Assembly: GCA_017477425.1 (NCBI GenBank)
Contig: JAFUVT010000019.1
Span: forward strand, 62,001 to 126,000
Length of the DNA: 64,000 nt
DNA from: Bacteroidales bacterium
GTDB taxonomy: Bacteria; Bacteroidota; Bacteroidia; Bacteroidales; F082
Direction of reading: 5' to 3'
Shown: positions 39,146 to 47,957 of the stretch, one piece after another
Layout of the letters: the number at the start of each line of letters is the position of its first letter
Numbering within the stretch: position 1 is the stretch's first letter
The notes under the pieces: model-generated
The model's input: only the letters and a program-made list of their open reading frames with translations
Databases searched by the model: none
Told to the model about the DNA's origin: nothing
Made by a program: the position numbers and the translations under genes

Positions 39146-39336
39146 AGCTTGCTTTTGAGGCGGTAAAAGTACAACTTTTTTGAAAACCCGCAGTAACATA
39201 TTTGCACCTTTCATTACTTTGTTAGTTGTCGGCATAAAATCTACTGTAAGGCTGAATGTCAACCTATTAACGTTCGATGCCCCAAAAAAAAATCGTGGAA
39301 AAGTGTGGAAAATTGTTGACTTATTCACAAAAGTTG

Positions 39337-39344
39337 TATCTTTG
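39337..39344 (+). promoter_or_regulatory. Promoter of the zeta-toxin-like gene
   Basis: TATCTTTG with TTG at 39316-39318, spacing 18 bases; a good Bacteroidota promoter match. The leader would be about 50 nt before the ATG at 39399. The rest of the gap 39146-39398 is AT-rich and carries nothing else recognised. Confidence 0.6.
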
Positions 39345-39398
39345 CGGCGTGTTTTGGCACGAAAATGGCAAGACACGACGAGCAGAATCTCATTTTAG

Positions 39399-39992
39399 AT
39401 GCCGAATTTGTATATCATATCAGGCTGCAACGGAGCAGGAAAGACGACCGCCTCATTGACGGTATTACCTGAGACCCTGCAATGCAACGAGTTCGTCAAC
39501 TGCGACGAAATCGCCAAGGGTCTGTCGCCGCTCAACCCCGACGGTGCCAAGGTCGCCGCAGGCCGCCTGATGCTGTCGCGCATCAAGAAACTCATCTCCG
39601 ACAAAGCGGATTTCGCCATCGAGACCACGTTGGCCGCCAAATCCTACCACTCCCTCATCATCAAGGCACGCGAGCAGGGCTACAAGGCCCACTTGGTCTA
39701 TTTCTGGCTGCAAAGCCCCGAACTGGCCATCAAGCGCGTGGCGGAGCGCGTGAAGCACGGCGGTCACCACGTGGACGACGGCATCATTCGCAGGCGCTAC
39801 AGGGCGGGCATCCGCAACCTGTTCAGCCTCTATTGCCCCGTGGTGGACAACTTCATCTTCATCGACAACAGCATCATGCCGTCAGAAGTCATCGCCGAGG
39901 GCAACATCAAGTCCATTAAGTTTTACAACGAAGAAAAATTCAAAAAAATCAGACAATATGACAACAGTAAAAGTGAATGCCAAGAAGAATGA
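39399..39992 (+). CDS. Zeta-toxin-like P-loop kinase
   Basis: 197 residues. Walker A in the first 17 residues: YIISGCNGAGKTT (Lys15). EFVNCDEIAKGLSPLNPDG supplies the Asp expected to act as base, and FAIETTLAAKSYHSLI fits the zeta substrate helix; HLVYFWLQSPELAIKRVAERV and the Arg-rich RRRYRAGIRNLF match the sensor/lid part. Zeta toxins phosphorylate UDP-GlcNAc or related sugar nucleotides and are normally neutralised by an upstream epsilon antitoxin. No epsilon gene is present; instead a 66-aa gene overlaps the 3' end. It might also be a housekeeping kinase of the same fold. Confidence 0.82.
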   Translation: MPNLYIISGCNGAGKTTASLTVLPETLQCNEFVNCDEIAKGLSPLNPDGAKVAAGRLMLSRIKKLISDKADFAIETTLAAKSYHSLIIKAREQGYKAHLVYFWLQSPELAIKRVAERVKHGGHHVDDGIIRRRYRAGIRNLFSLYCPVVDNFIFIDNSIMPSEVIAEGNIKSIKFYNEEKFKKIRQYDNSKSECQEE

Positions 39993-40158
39993 AGTTTCGT
40001 CCTTCACCAAGAAATTGATGAGCGGCCTAGACCTCTCGATGCAACGCCTGATAACCATGCGCTGCCGCCACAACGGTTCCTTCTATCTCTGCGATGCCGA
40101 TGGCAACATCTACACCGTGAAGGCCAAGGAAGTCAGGCAGATGATGGAACAAGAATAA
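39958..40158 (+). CDS. Small protein overlapping the zeta-like gene
   Basis: 66 residues, starting 35 bases before the zeta-like stop in another frame. It has an N-terminal basic half (KVNAKKNEVSSFTKKLMSG) and a C-terminal small beta motif (GSFYLCDADGNIYTVKAKEV). Its position and size are what one would expect of a partner or antitoxin of the kinase, but there is no sequence evidence for that. A strong terminator follows, so the pair forms a complete transcription unit. Confidence 0.65.
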   Translation: MTTVKVNAKKNEVSSFTKKLMSGLDLSMQRLITMRCRHNGSFYLCDADGNIYTVKAKEVRQMMEQE

Positions 40159-40179
40159 ACTTTCATAGTCACATAACGG

Positions 40180-40226
40180 AAATCCCCACAAATTGCAGTC
40201 AGGCTGCGGTTTGTGGGGATTTTTGT
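40180..40226 (+). terminator. Intrinsic terminator after the zeta-like module
   Basis: Long stem AAATCCCCACAAATTGCAG / CTGCGGTTTGTGGGGATTT with a 5-base loop and T-rich 3' side. It also abuts the promoter element of the fucosidase gene. Confidence 0.85.
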
Positions 40227-40228
40227 TT

Positions 40229-40236
40229 TATTTTTG
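40229..40236 (+). promoter_or_regulatory. TAnnTTTG -7 element for the fucosidase gene
   Basis: TATTTTTG, 20 bases before the ATG at 40257, immediately after the terminator T-tract. Confidence 0.45.
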
Positions 40237-40256
40237 CGGCAATAATCTGATTCCCT

Positions 40257-41657
40257 ATGAAAAAACACATTCTTTCAACGCTTTTATGTTTGTTTTGCAT
40301 AACGGCTTTCGCCCAAACCGACCAACAACCTGAAACCGACCCCGTCATCACGAACCGCATCAGCCAATGGCAGGACCTGAAGTTCGGCTTCATGATGCAC
40401 TGGGGCATCTATGCGCAATGGGGCGTGGTGGAGTCGTGGTCCATCTGCAACGAACCTTGGATTAACCGCGATGGCGCGGATTATTACCAGTATAAGACTG
40501 ATTACCAAAACCTTAACAAAACCTTCAACCCCAAAAACTTCCACCCTGAAAAATGGGCCGAGGCCGCCAAAAACGCAGGGATGAAATATGTGGTCTTCAC
40601 TACGAAGCACCACGACGGCTTCTGCCTCTTCAACACTAAGGAGACCTCCTACTCCACCGTCGATGCAAGCTGCCCGTTCTCGAAGAATCCGCAAGCCGAC
40701 ATCACCGGCGCAGTGGTCGATGCTTTCCGCGCAAAGGGCCTTTGGACGGGACTCTACTTCTCCAAACCCGACTGGCACTGCGACGACTACTGGGCGCACG
40801 AATGGGCCACCCCCGACCGCAATGTGAATTACGACCCGACGACGATGCCCGATCGTTTTGAGAAATACAAGCAATTCACCCACAGACAGATACGCGAGCT
40901 CACCCACAACTATGGCGACATCGACATCCTTTGGCTCGACGGCGGCTGGGTGCGCCCCGAGTGGAGCGTGAATGACGAAACCCGCCCGTGGTTGGGCTGC
41001 CAAGGCTACATCCAAGACATCGATATGCCTGCCGTGGCCGACATCGCCCGCGAGAACAACCCCGATTTGATTATCGTGGACCGCTCGGTGGGCGGCAAAT
41101 ACGAGAACTATCAAACACCCGAGCAACAGGTGCCCGACTCACTCCTGCCCTACCCGTGGGAGACCTGCATGTCGATGGGCGACTCGTGGTCGTATGTGGC
41201 CAACGACAACTACAAAAGCACCAACAAACTCATCCACCTGCTGTGCGACATCGTCGCCAAAGGCGGCAATTTCCTACTCAATGTGGGCCCCGATGCCGAC
41301 GGCAACCTGCCCGACACGGCCCTGCTCCGTATGAAGGAAATCGGCGACTGGATGCAGGTGAACGGCGAGGCCATCTATGGCACAAGGCCGATCTATCCCT
41401 ACACCTACGGCAAGTTCCGCTTCACTCAGAAAGGCGACAAAGTCTACGCGATTTTCCTCTTGGACGAGCAGGAAAGCCCTGTGCCCGACACTTATTGGTT
41501 TGAAATGCCCACCAAACTGAAGACAGGCAAAATCAATGTCTTGGGAAGCAAAAAGAAAGCCTCCCTTTCCAAGGAGGCTGATGGTCGCTACCGCATAGAT
41601 TATCCCAACTCATTTGAGATGCCACATGCGGTAGTGTTTGAGATGAGAGTAAAATAA
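40257..41657 (+). CDS. Secreted alpha-L-fucosidase (GH29)
   Basis: 466 residues with a signal peptide (about 1-19, CLFCITAFAQ). GH29 enzymes remove alpha-linked L-fucose from host glycans with a retaining mechanism. Motifs: FMMHWGIYAQWGVVESW near the start, MKYVVFTTKHHDGFCLF, LYFSKPDWHCDDYW, and the nucleophile region DIDILWLDGGW with Asp228. The C-terminal part NFLLNVGPDADGNLPD and the beta-sandwich tail are typical. It is in the usual length range. No T9SS domain, so probably periplasmic. Convergent with leuS, with adjacent stop codons. Confidence 0.94.
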   Translation: MKKHILSTLLCLFCITAFAQTDQQPETDPVITNRISQWQDLKFGFMMHWGIYAQWGVVESWSICNEPWINRDGADYYQYKTDYQNLNKTFNPKNFHPEKWAEAAKNAGMKYVVFTTKHHDGFCLFNTKETSYSTVDASCPFSKNPQADITGAVVDAFRAKGLWTGLYFSKPDWHCDDYWAHEWATPDRNVNYDPTTMPDRFEKYKQFTHRQIRELTHNYGDIDILWLDGGWVRPEWSVNDETRPWLGCQGYIQDIDMPAVADIARENNPDLIIVDRSVGGKYENYQTPEQQVPDSLLPYPWETCMSMGDSWSYVANDNYKSTNKLIHLLCDIVAKGGNFLLNVGPDADGNLPDTALLRMKEIGDWMQVNGEAIYGTRPIYPYTYGKFRFTQKGDKVYAIFLLDEQESPVPDTYWFEMPTKLKTGKINVLGSKKKASLSKEADGRYRIDYPNSFEMPHAVVFEMRVK

Positions 41658-44600
41658 TCATCCCACCACGATATTCACAATCTTCTTAGGCACATAAATC
41701 ACCTTACGCACTTGCTTGCCCTCAATCCATTTGGTGGACTCGGGGGCGGCGAGCACGGCGGCTTGCACCTCGTCGGCATTCATCGTGACGGGCAGCTCCA
41801 TGTTGAAACGCATCTTGCCATTGAAACTGATGGGATAGTTGAAGCTGTTTTCCACGGTCTTGCTCTCATCGTAAACGGGGAAAGTGGCGTTCACCACCGA
41901 GGTGTTGTGGCCCAGCAGGTGCCAAAGCTCTTCGGCAATATGCGGCGCGTAGGGCGAAATCATCACACAAAGCGGCTCAAGCACCTCGCGCTTGCTGCAC
42001 TTCAGGTCGGCCAGCTCGTTGACGCAAATCATGAAGGCCGAGACCACCGTGTTGAACGAAATGCTCTCGATGCCGTCCTCTTCCTTCTTGATGAGTTTGT
42101 GCAGACTCTTCAGCTCGGGCGCGGTGGCGGGTTCGCCGCTCACGCAGAACTCGTTATTCTCGTTGTGGAACAAACGCCAGAACTTGCGCACGAAACGGAA
42201 TGTGCCCTCGATGCCTTGCGTGTCCCAGGGTTTGGACTGCTCCAAAGGCCCAAGGAACATCTCATAAAGACGCAGCGTATCGGCACCGTATTTCTCCACG
42301 AGGTCGTCGGGGTTCTGGACGTTGTATTTCGACTTCGACATCTTCTCGATTTCGTTGCCGCAAACGAAAATGTCGTTGCCATCCTTGTCCTTCTCGAAAA
42401 TGAAACGGGCGTCCTTCAGGTCGTCGCGCCACTGGCGGAAGGCTTCCACGTCGAGGATGTCGTTGCGCACCATGTTGATGTCCACATGAATCGGGTCGCT
42501 GAACTGCTCACGACCTTCCAAGTTCTTCGAGATGAAGAGCGGAGTGCCGTCGTAAGCCTCGCCTTCGACGAAAGCGGGGACTTCCTTGCCGGCAATCAAG
42601 TCCTTGATACGCTGTTCAACGAATTGAGTACCGTTCTTATAGTCATTCACCACATCGATAATCGGGACGAGCAGCAACTTGTAGCCCTTCGCGGCAGCAT
42701 ATTCCTCCCAAGGCTCGGCCACCTTTTCGAGGTTGCCCATGCGGTTGATTTCAATGAGGATGCCTTTCTCGGGACAGAAGAAGTCGAAACGACGGCGACC
42801 GTCCTTGAAGTCCTTGACGAACTCCACGCCCAACTTCTTGTCCTTGATAATGTTCCAAACGCCATACTCGCACAACTTCTCCATGTTGGCGCGATAGGCA
42901 AAACTGGAACGGCCTTGAATCATGCCTTGGTTAATCATGCGTTGGAACGGCTCATCCTTGCACGACAGACCGAGGTCGAACAGGAACTTGCACCAGAAGC
43001 GGCTGTAAATCAAGTGACCCGTGGCGTGCTCGGAGCCGCCGATATAGAGGTCCACGTTCTGCCAATAGTCGTTGGCTTCGCGGCTGAAGTATTCGTTTTC
43101 GTTAGTCGGGTCTTCGTAACGAAGGTAATAGCCGCTCGAACCAGCAAAGCCTGGCATCGTGTTCGTCTCGATGGGATAGCCTTCTGCCGTGACCCAGTTC
43201 TTGGCGCGGGCCAAAGGCGGCTCGCCCGTCTCGGTGGGCTTGTATTCATCGATGCTGGGCAGTTCCAGCGGCAGTTTCGACTCGTCCATGGCGTATGGCA
43301 TGCCGTCCTTGTAGTAAATCGGGAACGGCTCGCCCCAGTAGCGCTGACGGCTGAAGATGGCATCGCGCAGGCGGTAGTTGGTCTTGCCTGTGCCGACACC
43401 TTTCTTCTCCAATTCCTCAATCATGCGCTCGATGGCCTTCTTGACGGTCAAGCCGTTCAAGAAGCCCGAGTTGACCAGTTCGCCGTCCTTGGCGTCGAAA
43501 CTCTCTTCCCATGTGGCGGGGTCGGTCGGCTCGATGCCGGGTTTCTTCACCACCTGGATAATGGGCAGGTTGAAATGGCGCGCAAAGGCGAAGTCGCGGC
43601 TGTCGTGGGCCGGCACCGCCATAATGGCACCCGTGCCGTAGCCCATCAGGACGTAGTCGGCAATCCAAATCGGGAGCTTGGCGCCTGTGATGGGGTTGAT
43701 GCCGTAGGCACCTGTGAAGGCACCGCTCACCTTACGCACCTCAGCCATACGCTCGCGCTCGCTGCGGTTCTTGGTGCGGGTGATGTAGTCCTCCACCTCG
43801 GCGCGTTGCGCCTCGGTGGTGATTTCGCTCACCAACTCGTGCTCGGGAGCCAGCACCATAAAGGTCGTGCCAAACAAAGTATCCGCACGGGTGGTAAACA
43901 CCTCAAGGTCAATATCCTTACCTTCCACTTTGAAGATGACGGAAGCACCCATCGACTTGCCGATCCAGTTGCGTTGCACGTCCTTCACCGATTCGCTCCA
44001 ATCGACGGTTTCGAGACCCGTGAGCAGGCGGTCGGCGTAGGCCGTGATGCGGAGCAGCCACTGCTTCATCGACTTACGGATGACGGGATAGCCGCCACGC
44101 ACGGAGAGGCCTTCGGCCACCTCGTCGTTGGCGAGCACCGTGCCCAAGGCCGGGCACCAGTTGACCGGCGTCTCGGCTTGATAGGCCAGACGGTAGTTCA
44201 TCAGCACTTCCTGTTGCTCCTTCTCGCTCATCGCCTTCCACTCGGCGGCGGTGAACTCAAGCGGCTTGCTTTGCGCCACATCAAGGCCTTCTGTGCCCGT
44301 GGCGGCGAAGGCTTCGCACAGTTCCGCTATCGGGCGGGCTTGCTTAGCTTGGTTGCAATAATAGGAGTTAAACAGCTGAATGAAAGTCCATTGCGTCCAC
44401 TTGTAGTAATGCGGGTCGGAGGTGCGCACCTCGCGGTCCCAGTCGTAGCAGAAGCCGATTTTGTCCATCTGCTCGCGGTAGCGGTTGATGTTCTTCTCGG
44501 TCGTCACGGCGGGGTGTGTGCCCGTCTGGATGGCGTATTGCTCGGCAGGCAGGCCATAGGCGTCGTAGCCCATCGGGTGCAGCACGTTGAAGCCTTTCAG

Positions 44601-44798
44601 GCGTTTGTAACGCGCATAGATATCGGAGGCGATATAGCCCAGCGGATGCCCCACATGCAGACCCGCGCCCGAGGGATACGGGAACATATCCAAGACGTAG
44701 AACTTGGGCTTATTGTGGTCAATATCAACCTTATACACCTTGTGGTCGCGCCAATACTGCTGCCACTTTTTCTCGATTTCGGTAAAGTTATAGTCCAT
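41658..44798 (-). CDS. leuS: Leucine--tRNA ligase with an inserted DUF559-like nuclease domain
   Basis: 1046 residues, about 100 longer than usual Bacteroidota LeuRS. Start at [16 protein letters not shown]; a longer frame to 44918 crosses the promoter. Class I motifs are [16 protein letters not shown] (HIGH) and [10 protein letters not shown] (KMSKS); the editing domain and C-terminal anticodon domain are complete. In the leucine-specific region, between RSSFAYRA and [12 protein letters not shown], lie about 105 extra residues (about 632-742, bases 42573-42895). This stretch contains [47 protein letters not shown], the layout of a DUF559/Vsr-like PD-(D/E)XK domain. The frame is intact, so the enzyme is presumably active. 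Confidence 0.93.
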   Translation of the reverse strand: MDYNFTEIEKKWQQYWRDHKVYKVDIDHNKPKFYVLDMFPYPSGAGLHVGHPLGYIASDIYARYKRLKGFNVLHPMGYDAYGLPAEQYAIQTGTHPAVTTEKNINRYREQMDKIGFCYDWDREVRTSDPHYYKWTQWTFIQLFNSYYCNQAKQARPIAELCEAFAATGTEGLDVAQSKPLEFTAAEWKAMSEKEQQEVLMNYRLAYQAETPVNWCPALGTVLANDEVAEGLSVRGGYPVIRKSMKQWLLRITAYADRLLTGLETVDWSESVKDVQRNWIGKSMGASVIFKVEGKDIDLEVFTTRADTLFGTTFMVLAPEHELVSEITTEAQRAEVEDYITRTKNRSERERMAEVRKVSGAFTGAYGINPITGAKLPIWIADYVLMGYGTGAIMAVPAHDSRDFAFARHFNLPIIQVVKKPGIEPTDPATWEESFDAKDGELVNSGFLNGLTVKKAIERMIEELEKKGVGTGKTNYRLRDAIFSRQRYWGEPFPIYYKDGMPYAMDESKLPLELPSIDEYKPTETGEPPLARAKNWVTAEGYPIETNTMPGFAGSSGYYLRYEDPTNENEYFSREANDYWQNVDLYIGGSEHATGHLIYSRFWCKFLFDLGLSCKDEPFQRMINQGMIQGRSSFAYRANMEKLCEYGVWNIIKDKKLGVEFVKDFKDGRRRFDFFCPEKGILIEINRMGNLEKVAEPWEEYAAAKGYKLLLVPIIDVVNDYKNGTQFVEQRIKDLIAGKEVPAFVEGEAYDGTPLFISKNLEGREQFSDPIHVDINMVRNDILDVEAFRQWRDDLKDARFIFEKDKDGNDIFVCGNEIEKMSKSKYNVQNPDDLVEKYGADTLRLYEMFLGPLEQSKPWDTQGIEGTFRFVRKFWRLFHNENNEFCVSGEPATAPELKSLHKLIKKEEDGIESISFNTVVSAFMICVNELADLKCSKREVLEPLCVMISPYAPHIAEELWHLLGHNTSVVNATFPVYDESKTVENSFNYPISFNGKMRFNMELPVTMNADEVQAAVLAAPESTKWIEGKQVRKVIYVPKKIVNIVVG

Positions 44799-44838
44799 AT
44801 AATGCGGTATTATTTTGCCTTGTTTTTGAAACAAACTG

Positions 44839-44846
44839 CAAAAATA
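44839..44846 (-). promoter_or_regulatory. TAnnTTTG -7 element for leuS
   Basis: Minus-strand TATTTTTG, 40 bases before the leuS start. Confidence 0.5.
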
Positions 44847-44859
44847 GGGAAAAAATGTG

Positions 44860-44867
44860 TACTTTTG
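44860..44867 (+). promoter_or_regulatory. TAnnTTTG -7 element for the DUF3791/DUF3990 module
   Basis: TACTTTTG, 19 bases upstream of the ATG at 44887 and divergent from the leuS element. Confidence 0.5.
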
Positions 44868-44886
44868 CAAAAAATGAAAATCTCCT

Positions 44887-45096
44887 ATGGAAGTCATTCG
44901 ATACATAAATTGCTGCATTGTAGAATTTGGCCGCCGATTAGGGCTTGAACCTAGATGGGCTTGCCGTTACCTATATCTTCATGGTGGGTTAGACTTGCTT
45001 GACAAAAACTACCAAGCGGAACACCTGCTTCCTTTGGATGATACCATCGACGACTTGATTTCCTACTGCAAACGCCACGGAGGGACTTTGGAATGA
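44887..45096 (+). CDS. DUF3791-type small protein (first of the module)
   Basis: 69 residues: a compact helical protein with [34 protein letters not shown] and ending [16 protein letters not shown]. This matches the DUF3791 family as remembered (helix, YLxxxxGIDFL, YDxxHLLxxDDxIDDL). Its stop overlaps the start of the DUF3990 gene by four bases (ATGA), so the two are translationally coupled. DUF3791 proteins commonly sit next to DUF3990 in Bacteroidota and Firmicutes; an antitoxin-like role is plausible but not shown. Confidence 0.75.
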   Translation: MEVIRYINCCIVEFGRRLGLEPRWACRYLYLHGGLDLLDKNYQAEHLLPLDDTIDDLISYCKRHGGTLE

Positions 45097-45557
45097 TTCT
45101 TTATCATGGCACAAACATCCAATTCGACAAGATTGAATTGTCGAAATGCCGTCCTAATAAGGATTTTGGCAAGGGTTTTTATTTGACCTCCATCGAAAGC
45201 CAAGCCATTGATATGGCCCAACGCAGATGCAATTTTGACGAAACCGGATCGCCTATTGTCCAGAAATACGACTGGGACGAAAAAACAGATGACATTCAAG
45301 TGCTGGTTTTTGAGGGCATTTCCGTCGAATGGGCCGAATTCATAGTCGAAAACCGAGACAGAAAGAACACAAAATTTCACGGTTATGACCTTGTGATTGG
45401 CCCCATTGCGGATGACGGAGTGGTTTATCAAATCAACCGATACCTACAGAACATCATTACTATTAATGACTTGGTCAAAGAACTGAAACACAAAAAATTG
45501 AACAACCAGTATTGCTTTTGTACTGAGAAGGCAATCTTACATTTGAAGAGGCTATGA
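45093..45557 (+). CDS. DUF3990 protein, ADP-ribosyltransferase-like
   Basis: 154 residues. Begins [18 protein letters not shown], then FGKGFYLTSIESQAIDMA and ends with FHGYDLVIGPIADDGVVY and NQYCFCTEKAILHL. The H-G-T start, GxGFYLT strand and the late E with preceding Gln/Cys follow the layout of ART-fold proteins (PARP/RES/DarT relatives), with His5 and Tyr178-equivalent FYLT as possible NAD-binding positions; this is a family-level inference. Middle gene of three with ATGA overlaps on both sides. Likely toxin or NAD-using effector of the module. Confidence 0.75.
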   Translation: MILYHGTNIQFDKIELSKCRPNKDFGKGFYLTSIESQAIDMAQRRCNFDETGSPIVQKYDWDEKTDDIQVLVFEGISVEWAEFIVENRDRKNTKFHGYDLVIGPIADDGVVYQINRYLQNIITINDLVKELKHKKLNNQYCFCTEKAILHLKRL

Positions 45558-45763
45558 ATGAAAACGAATTCCAATTTGTGATGGACTGCGATGTGGAGTC
45601 TTTGGTGGCATTCCTGCAAGAAGATTACGACATGCCCATTTCGGAGGCTTTCGAAAAAGTATATAGCTCAAAGGCTTTCGAGAAACTGAAAGACCGCAAT
45701 ACAGGTCTTTACCTCCAAAGTCCAGCGTATATTTATGAATTTTTGCGGGAGGAGATGAACTGA
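45554..45763 (+). CDS. DUF3791-like small protein (third of the module)
   Basis: 69 residues, NEFQFVMDCDVESLVAFLQ, MPISEAFEKVYSSKAFEKL, TGLYLQSPAYIYEFLREE. It resembles the other DUF3791 group (FxxxxIExYxxxxxxSxxEAxxxFxxxxxxxxLxxxYxxLHxxxxxYIxxxIxxY). Its start overlaps the DUF3990 stop by four bases. It ends five bases before the convergent SGNH hydrolase stop. Having two different DUF3791-like partners flanking one DUF3990 is the interesting feature of the module. Confidence 0.65.
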   Translation: MNENEFQFVMDCDVESLVAFLQEDYDMPISEAFEKVYSSKAFEKLKDRNTGLYLQSPAYIYEFLREEMN

Positions 45764-45767
45764 TTAC

Positions 45768-46502
45768 CTATTCGATATACTTCCTAATCTCTTCCATCCA
45801 CCTTTCGTAGGCTTCGGGGAACAGATGGACACCATCACGGGTCAATTCCTTGGGCATCTCATCGTCTTTTTCGTACAAGGAATACAAATCCACATAAACA
45901 CAACCTGAACGAGAAGCAATTACTTCTATTTTCTCATTTGTTTTTTTTATTTTATCACTTTTTTTCATCTTCCTCATCGAATAATTCAGAGGCAAAATGC
46001 TCTGAAGATAAATCTCCGCATCAGGCACTGCACTTTTTATGGAATCTACCATATGCTGGTATTTTTCCTCAAAAACACTTTCAGGTTGGCGTCGCAAGCC
46101 ATTGATGCCAGCCATCACAAACACTTTTTCAGGATGAACCGCCTTGATTTGTTCCACACGAAGCATCATACCATCCATATTGTCGCCTGGATAACCTAAA
46201 TTGCAGATTTTTACATCGGGGAAGAAATCCTGAAAGTTCCCTCCGCATGTTATCGAATTTCCGAAAAAAACGACATCCGCATCATAGTCAAGTTTTTTTA
46301 ATGTGTTTGTCCAGCCTCGATTACACCAATAATCACCTCGGTCTTTGGGCCTCAATTCACAAATTCCCATACTCATTCCTACCCTTTTGAAAAAATGGGT
46401 TTTTGAATCTATAATACCGATTCCAGCCAGCAAAACAACATTGGCCACCAATGACAGGACAAACATTACAATGAGTCCTCTTCTGTTTTTTGAATCTTTC
46501 AT
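45768..46502 (-). CDS. SGNH/GDSL hydrolase family protein
   Basis: 244 residues with an N-terminal membrane anchor (about residues 9-29, LIVMFVLSLVANVVLLAGIG). SGNH blocks: block I VVFFGNSITCGG with Ser, Gly in LGYPGDNMDGM, Asn in VFVMAGINGL, and block V RDGVHLFPEAYERW with Asp and His. Such enzymes are esterases or acetylhydrolases acting on envelope polysaccharides or peptidoglycan; the substrate here is unknown. Codon choice is AT-richer than the housekeeping neighbours. Upstream lies the palindrome-rich gap. Confidence 0.86.
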   Translation of the reverse strand: MKDSKNRRGLIVMFVLSLVANVVLLAGIGIIDSKTHFFKRVGMSMGICELRPKDRGDYWCNRGWTNTLKKLDYDADVVFFGNSITCGGNFQDFFPDVKICNLGYPGDNMDGMMLRVEQIKAVHPEKVFVMAGINGLRRQPESVFEEKYQHMVDSIKSAVPDAEIYLQSILPLNYSMRKMKKSDKIKKTNEKIEVIASRSGCVYVDLYSLYEKDDEMPKELTRDGVHLFPEAYERWMEEIRKYIE

Positions 46503-46532
46503 TTGATTTGATAGTTTTGTGCTTCACTATCA

Positions 46533-46744
46533 ATCACATCTGAATCGGACAAAACGAAAGGTGTGAACCTTTCTATTCACATTCACGGGAAGCGTAGGAT
46601 GAAACCCGTCCAAATCCATAGATTAATTCACACCAAGAGATGCGAACATCAACTTTATGGATTTGTACACTAGACTTCCCGCGAACCAAACTCTTATCCG
46701 ATTTCAGAACAATCAGTTTCCTACGCTTTTTGTTCGAATGTGAT
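46533..46744. repeat. Nested inverted repeats in the gap between SGNH and ruvB
   Basis: This 334-base gap (46503-46836) has no gene. Inside it: ATCACATCTGAA (46533) versus TTCGAATGTGAT (46733), 10 of 12 paired; AAGCGTAGGA (46590-46599) versus TCCTACGCTT (46719-46728), perfect; CGGGAAG (46586-46592) versus CTTCCCG (46675-46681); CAAATCCATA (46611-46620) versus TATGGATTTG (46656-46665), perfect; plus a local hairpin GAAAGGT / ACCTTTC (46556-46573). Most pairs are nested around a common centre near 46638, so the stretch can fold as one long branched hairpin or cruciform. The remaining 46745-46836 is AT-rich without signals. Confidence 0.6.
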
Positions 46745-46836
46745 AATAGTTAATGCGTTGTTATTTAATATGTTAATTAATTCCTTCTTTCGATACTACT
46801 TCAGATTTTGTTGTATTATACTTGTCGAATTTTTTC

Positions 46837-47868
46837 CTAATCAAACAAACTCATCTCACCAGTAGGCTTAATCCGCGTCTTCCCCAAGTGCTTGTATGCC
46901 AAATCAGTGCATTCGCGGCCGCGGGGGGTGCGCATAATGAACCCTTCCTGGATGAGGAAGGGCTCGCAGACCTCCTCGATGGTGCCGGGGTCCTCGCCCA
47001 CTGCCGTCGCAATGGTGTTCACGCCCACGGGACCGCCCTTGAACTTGTCGATGATGGTCGTGAGGATCCTGTTATCCATGTCGTCGAGGCCGTGGTCGTC
47101 CACATTGAGAGCCTTCAAGCCGATGCGGGCGATGTCGATGGTGATGGTGCCGTCGCCTTGTATCTGGGCGAAGTCGCGGACGCGGCGCAGCAGCATGTTG
47201 GCGATACGCGGCGTGCCACGGCTGCGACGGGCAATCTCGAAAGCCGCCGTGTCGTCGATGGGCACACGCAGGATACCTGCCGAACGCTTCACGATCTTTG
47301 ACAGGGTCTTGGCGTCATAATACTCCAAGCGTTGCTTGATGCCAAAACGCTCACGCAAGGGCGCCGTCAGCATGCCGCTGCGGGTGGTGGCGCCAATCAA
47401 AGTGAAAGGATTGAGCGTGATTTGGATGCTGCGCGCACTCGGTCCCGTCTCGAGCATGATGTCGATGCGGAAATCCTCCATGGCGGAATAAAGGTACTCC
47501 TCCACCACAGGACTAAGGCGATGGATCTCGTCGATGAACAGCACATCGTTAGGCTCAAGACTAGTGAGCAAACCCGCAAGGTTGCCCGGCTTGTCGAGCA
47601 CGGGGCCCGAGGTCATCTTCATGCCAACGCCCAACTCGTGGGCAATGATATACGACAGGGTGGTCTTACCCAAACCGGGAGGGCCATACAACAAGGTATG
47701 GTCTAGGGCCTCGCCACGTTGGGCGGCGGCCTTCACGAAAACGCGCAAGTTGTCAACGACTTGTTTCTGTCCCGCAAAACTTTCAAACATGTCGGGCCGC
47801 AAGGCGTTTTCGAGGTCTTTCTCCGCCTTCGAGAGGTGACTTCCATTGGCATCAAGGTTACTGTTCAT
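46837..47868 (-). CDS. ruvB: Holliday junction branch migration DNA helicase RuvB
   Basis: 343-residue AAA+ motor of the RuvABC complex. Walker [24 protein letters not shown], Walker [13 protein letters not shown], sensor [13 protein letters not shown], the arginine-finger region GPSARSI and the C-terminal winged helix ([19 protein letters not shown]). Length is standard. Its stop lies after the palindrome-rich gap and it is divergent from a SPOR-domain gene. Confidence 0.97.
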   Translation of the reverse strand: MNSNLDANGSHLSKAEKDLENALRPDMFESFAGQKQVVDNLRVFVKAAAQRGEALDHTLLYGPPGLGKTTLSYIIAHELGVGMKMTSGPVLDKPGNLAGLLTSLEPNDVLFIDEIHRLSPVVEEYLYSAMEDFRIDIMLETGPSARSIQITLNPFTLIGATTRSGMLTAPLRERFGIKQRLEYYDAKTLSKIVKRSAGILRVPIDDTAAFEIARRSRGTPRIANMLLRRVRDFAQIQGDGTITIDIARIGLKALNVDDHGLDDMDNRILTTIIDKFKGGPVGVNTIATAVGEDPGTIEEVCEPFLIQEGFIMRTPRGRECTDLAYKHLGKTRIKPTGEMSLFD

Positions 47869-47884
47869 CGTTCAAAATTTCGCA

Positions 47885-47892
47885 CAAAGATA
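47885..47892 (-). promoter_or_regulatory. TAnnTTTG -7 element for ruvB
   Basis: Minus-strand TATCTTTG, 16 bases before the ruvB start. Confidence 0.5.
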
Positions 47893-47930
47893 CAACTTTC
47901 ACATGAATTACGCATATTATCAAAAAATTG

Positions 47931-47938
47931 TATCTTTG
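47931..47938 (+). promoter_or_regulatory. TAnnTTTG -7 element for the SPOR protein
   Basis: TATCTTTG, 19 bases before the ATG at 47958, divergent from the ruvB element. Confidence 0.5.
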
Positions 47939-47957
47939 CAGCCCAAACTATTGTGAA

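Noticed and set aside
42573-42895. An intein in LeuRS
   Set aside because: The insertion does not start with Cys/Ser or end with His-Asn plus Cys/Ser/Thr, and its content fits a DUF559-like domain rather than Hint.
41712-44948. A 1078-aa open frame opposite leuS
   Set aside because: Antisense shadow of the LeuRS gene; LeuRS motifs are clear on the minus strand and the + strand product is compositionally skewed.
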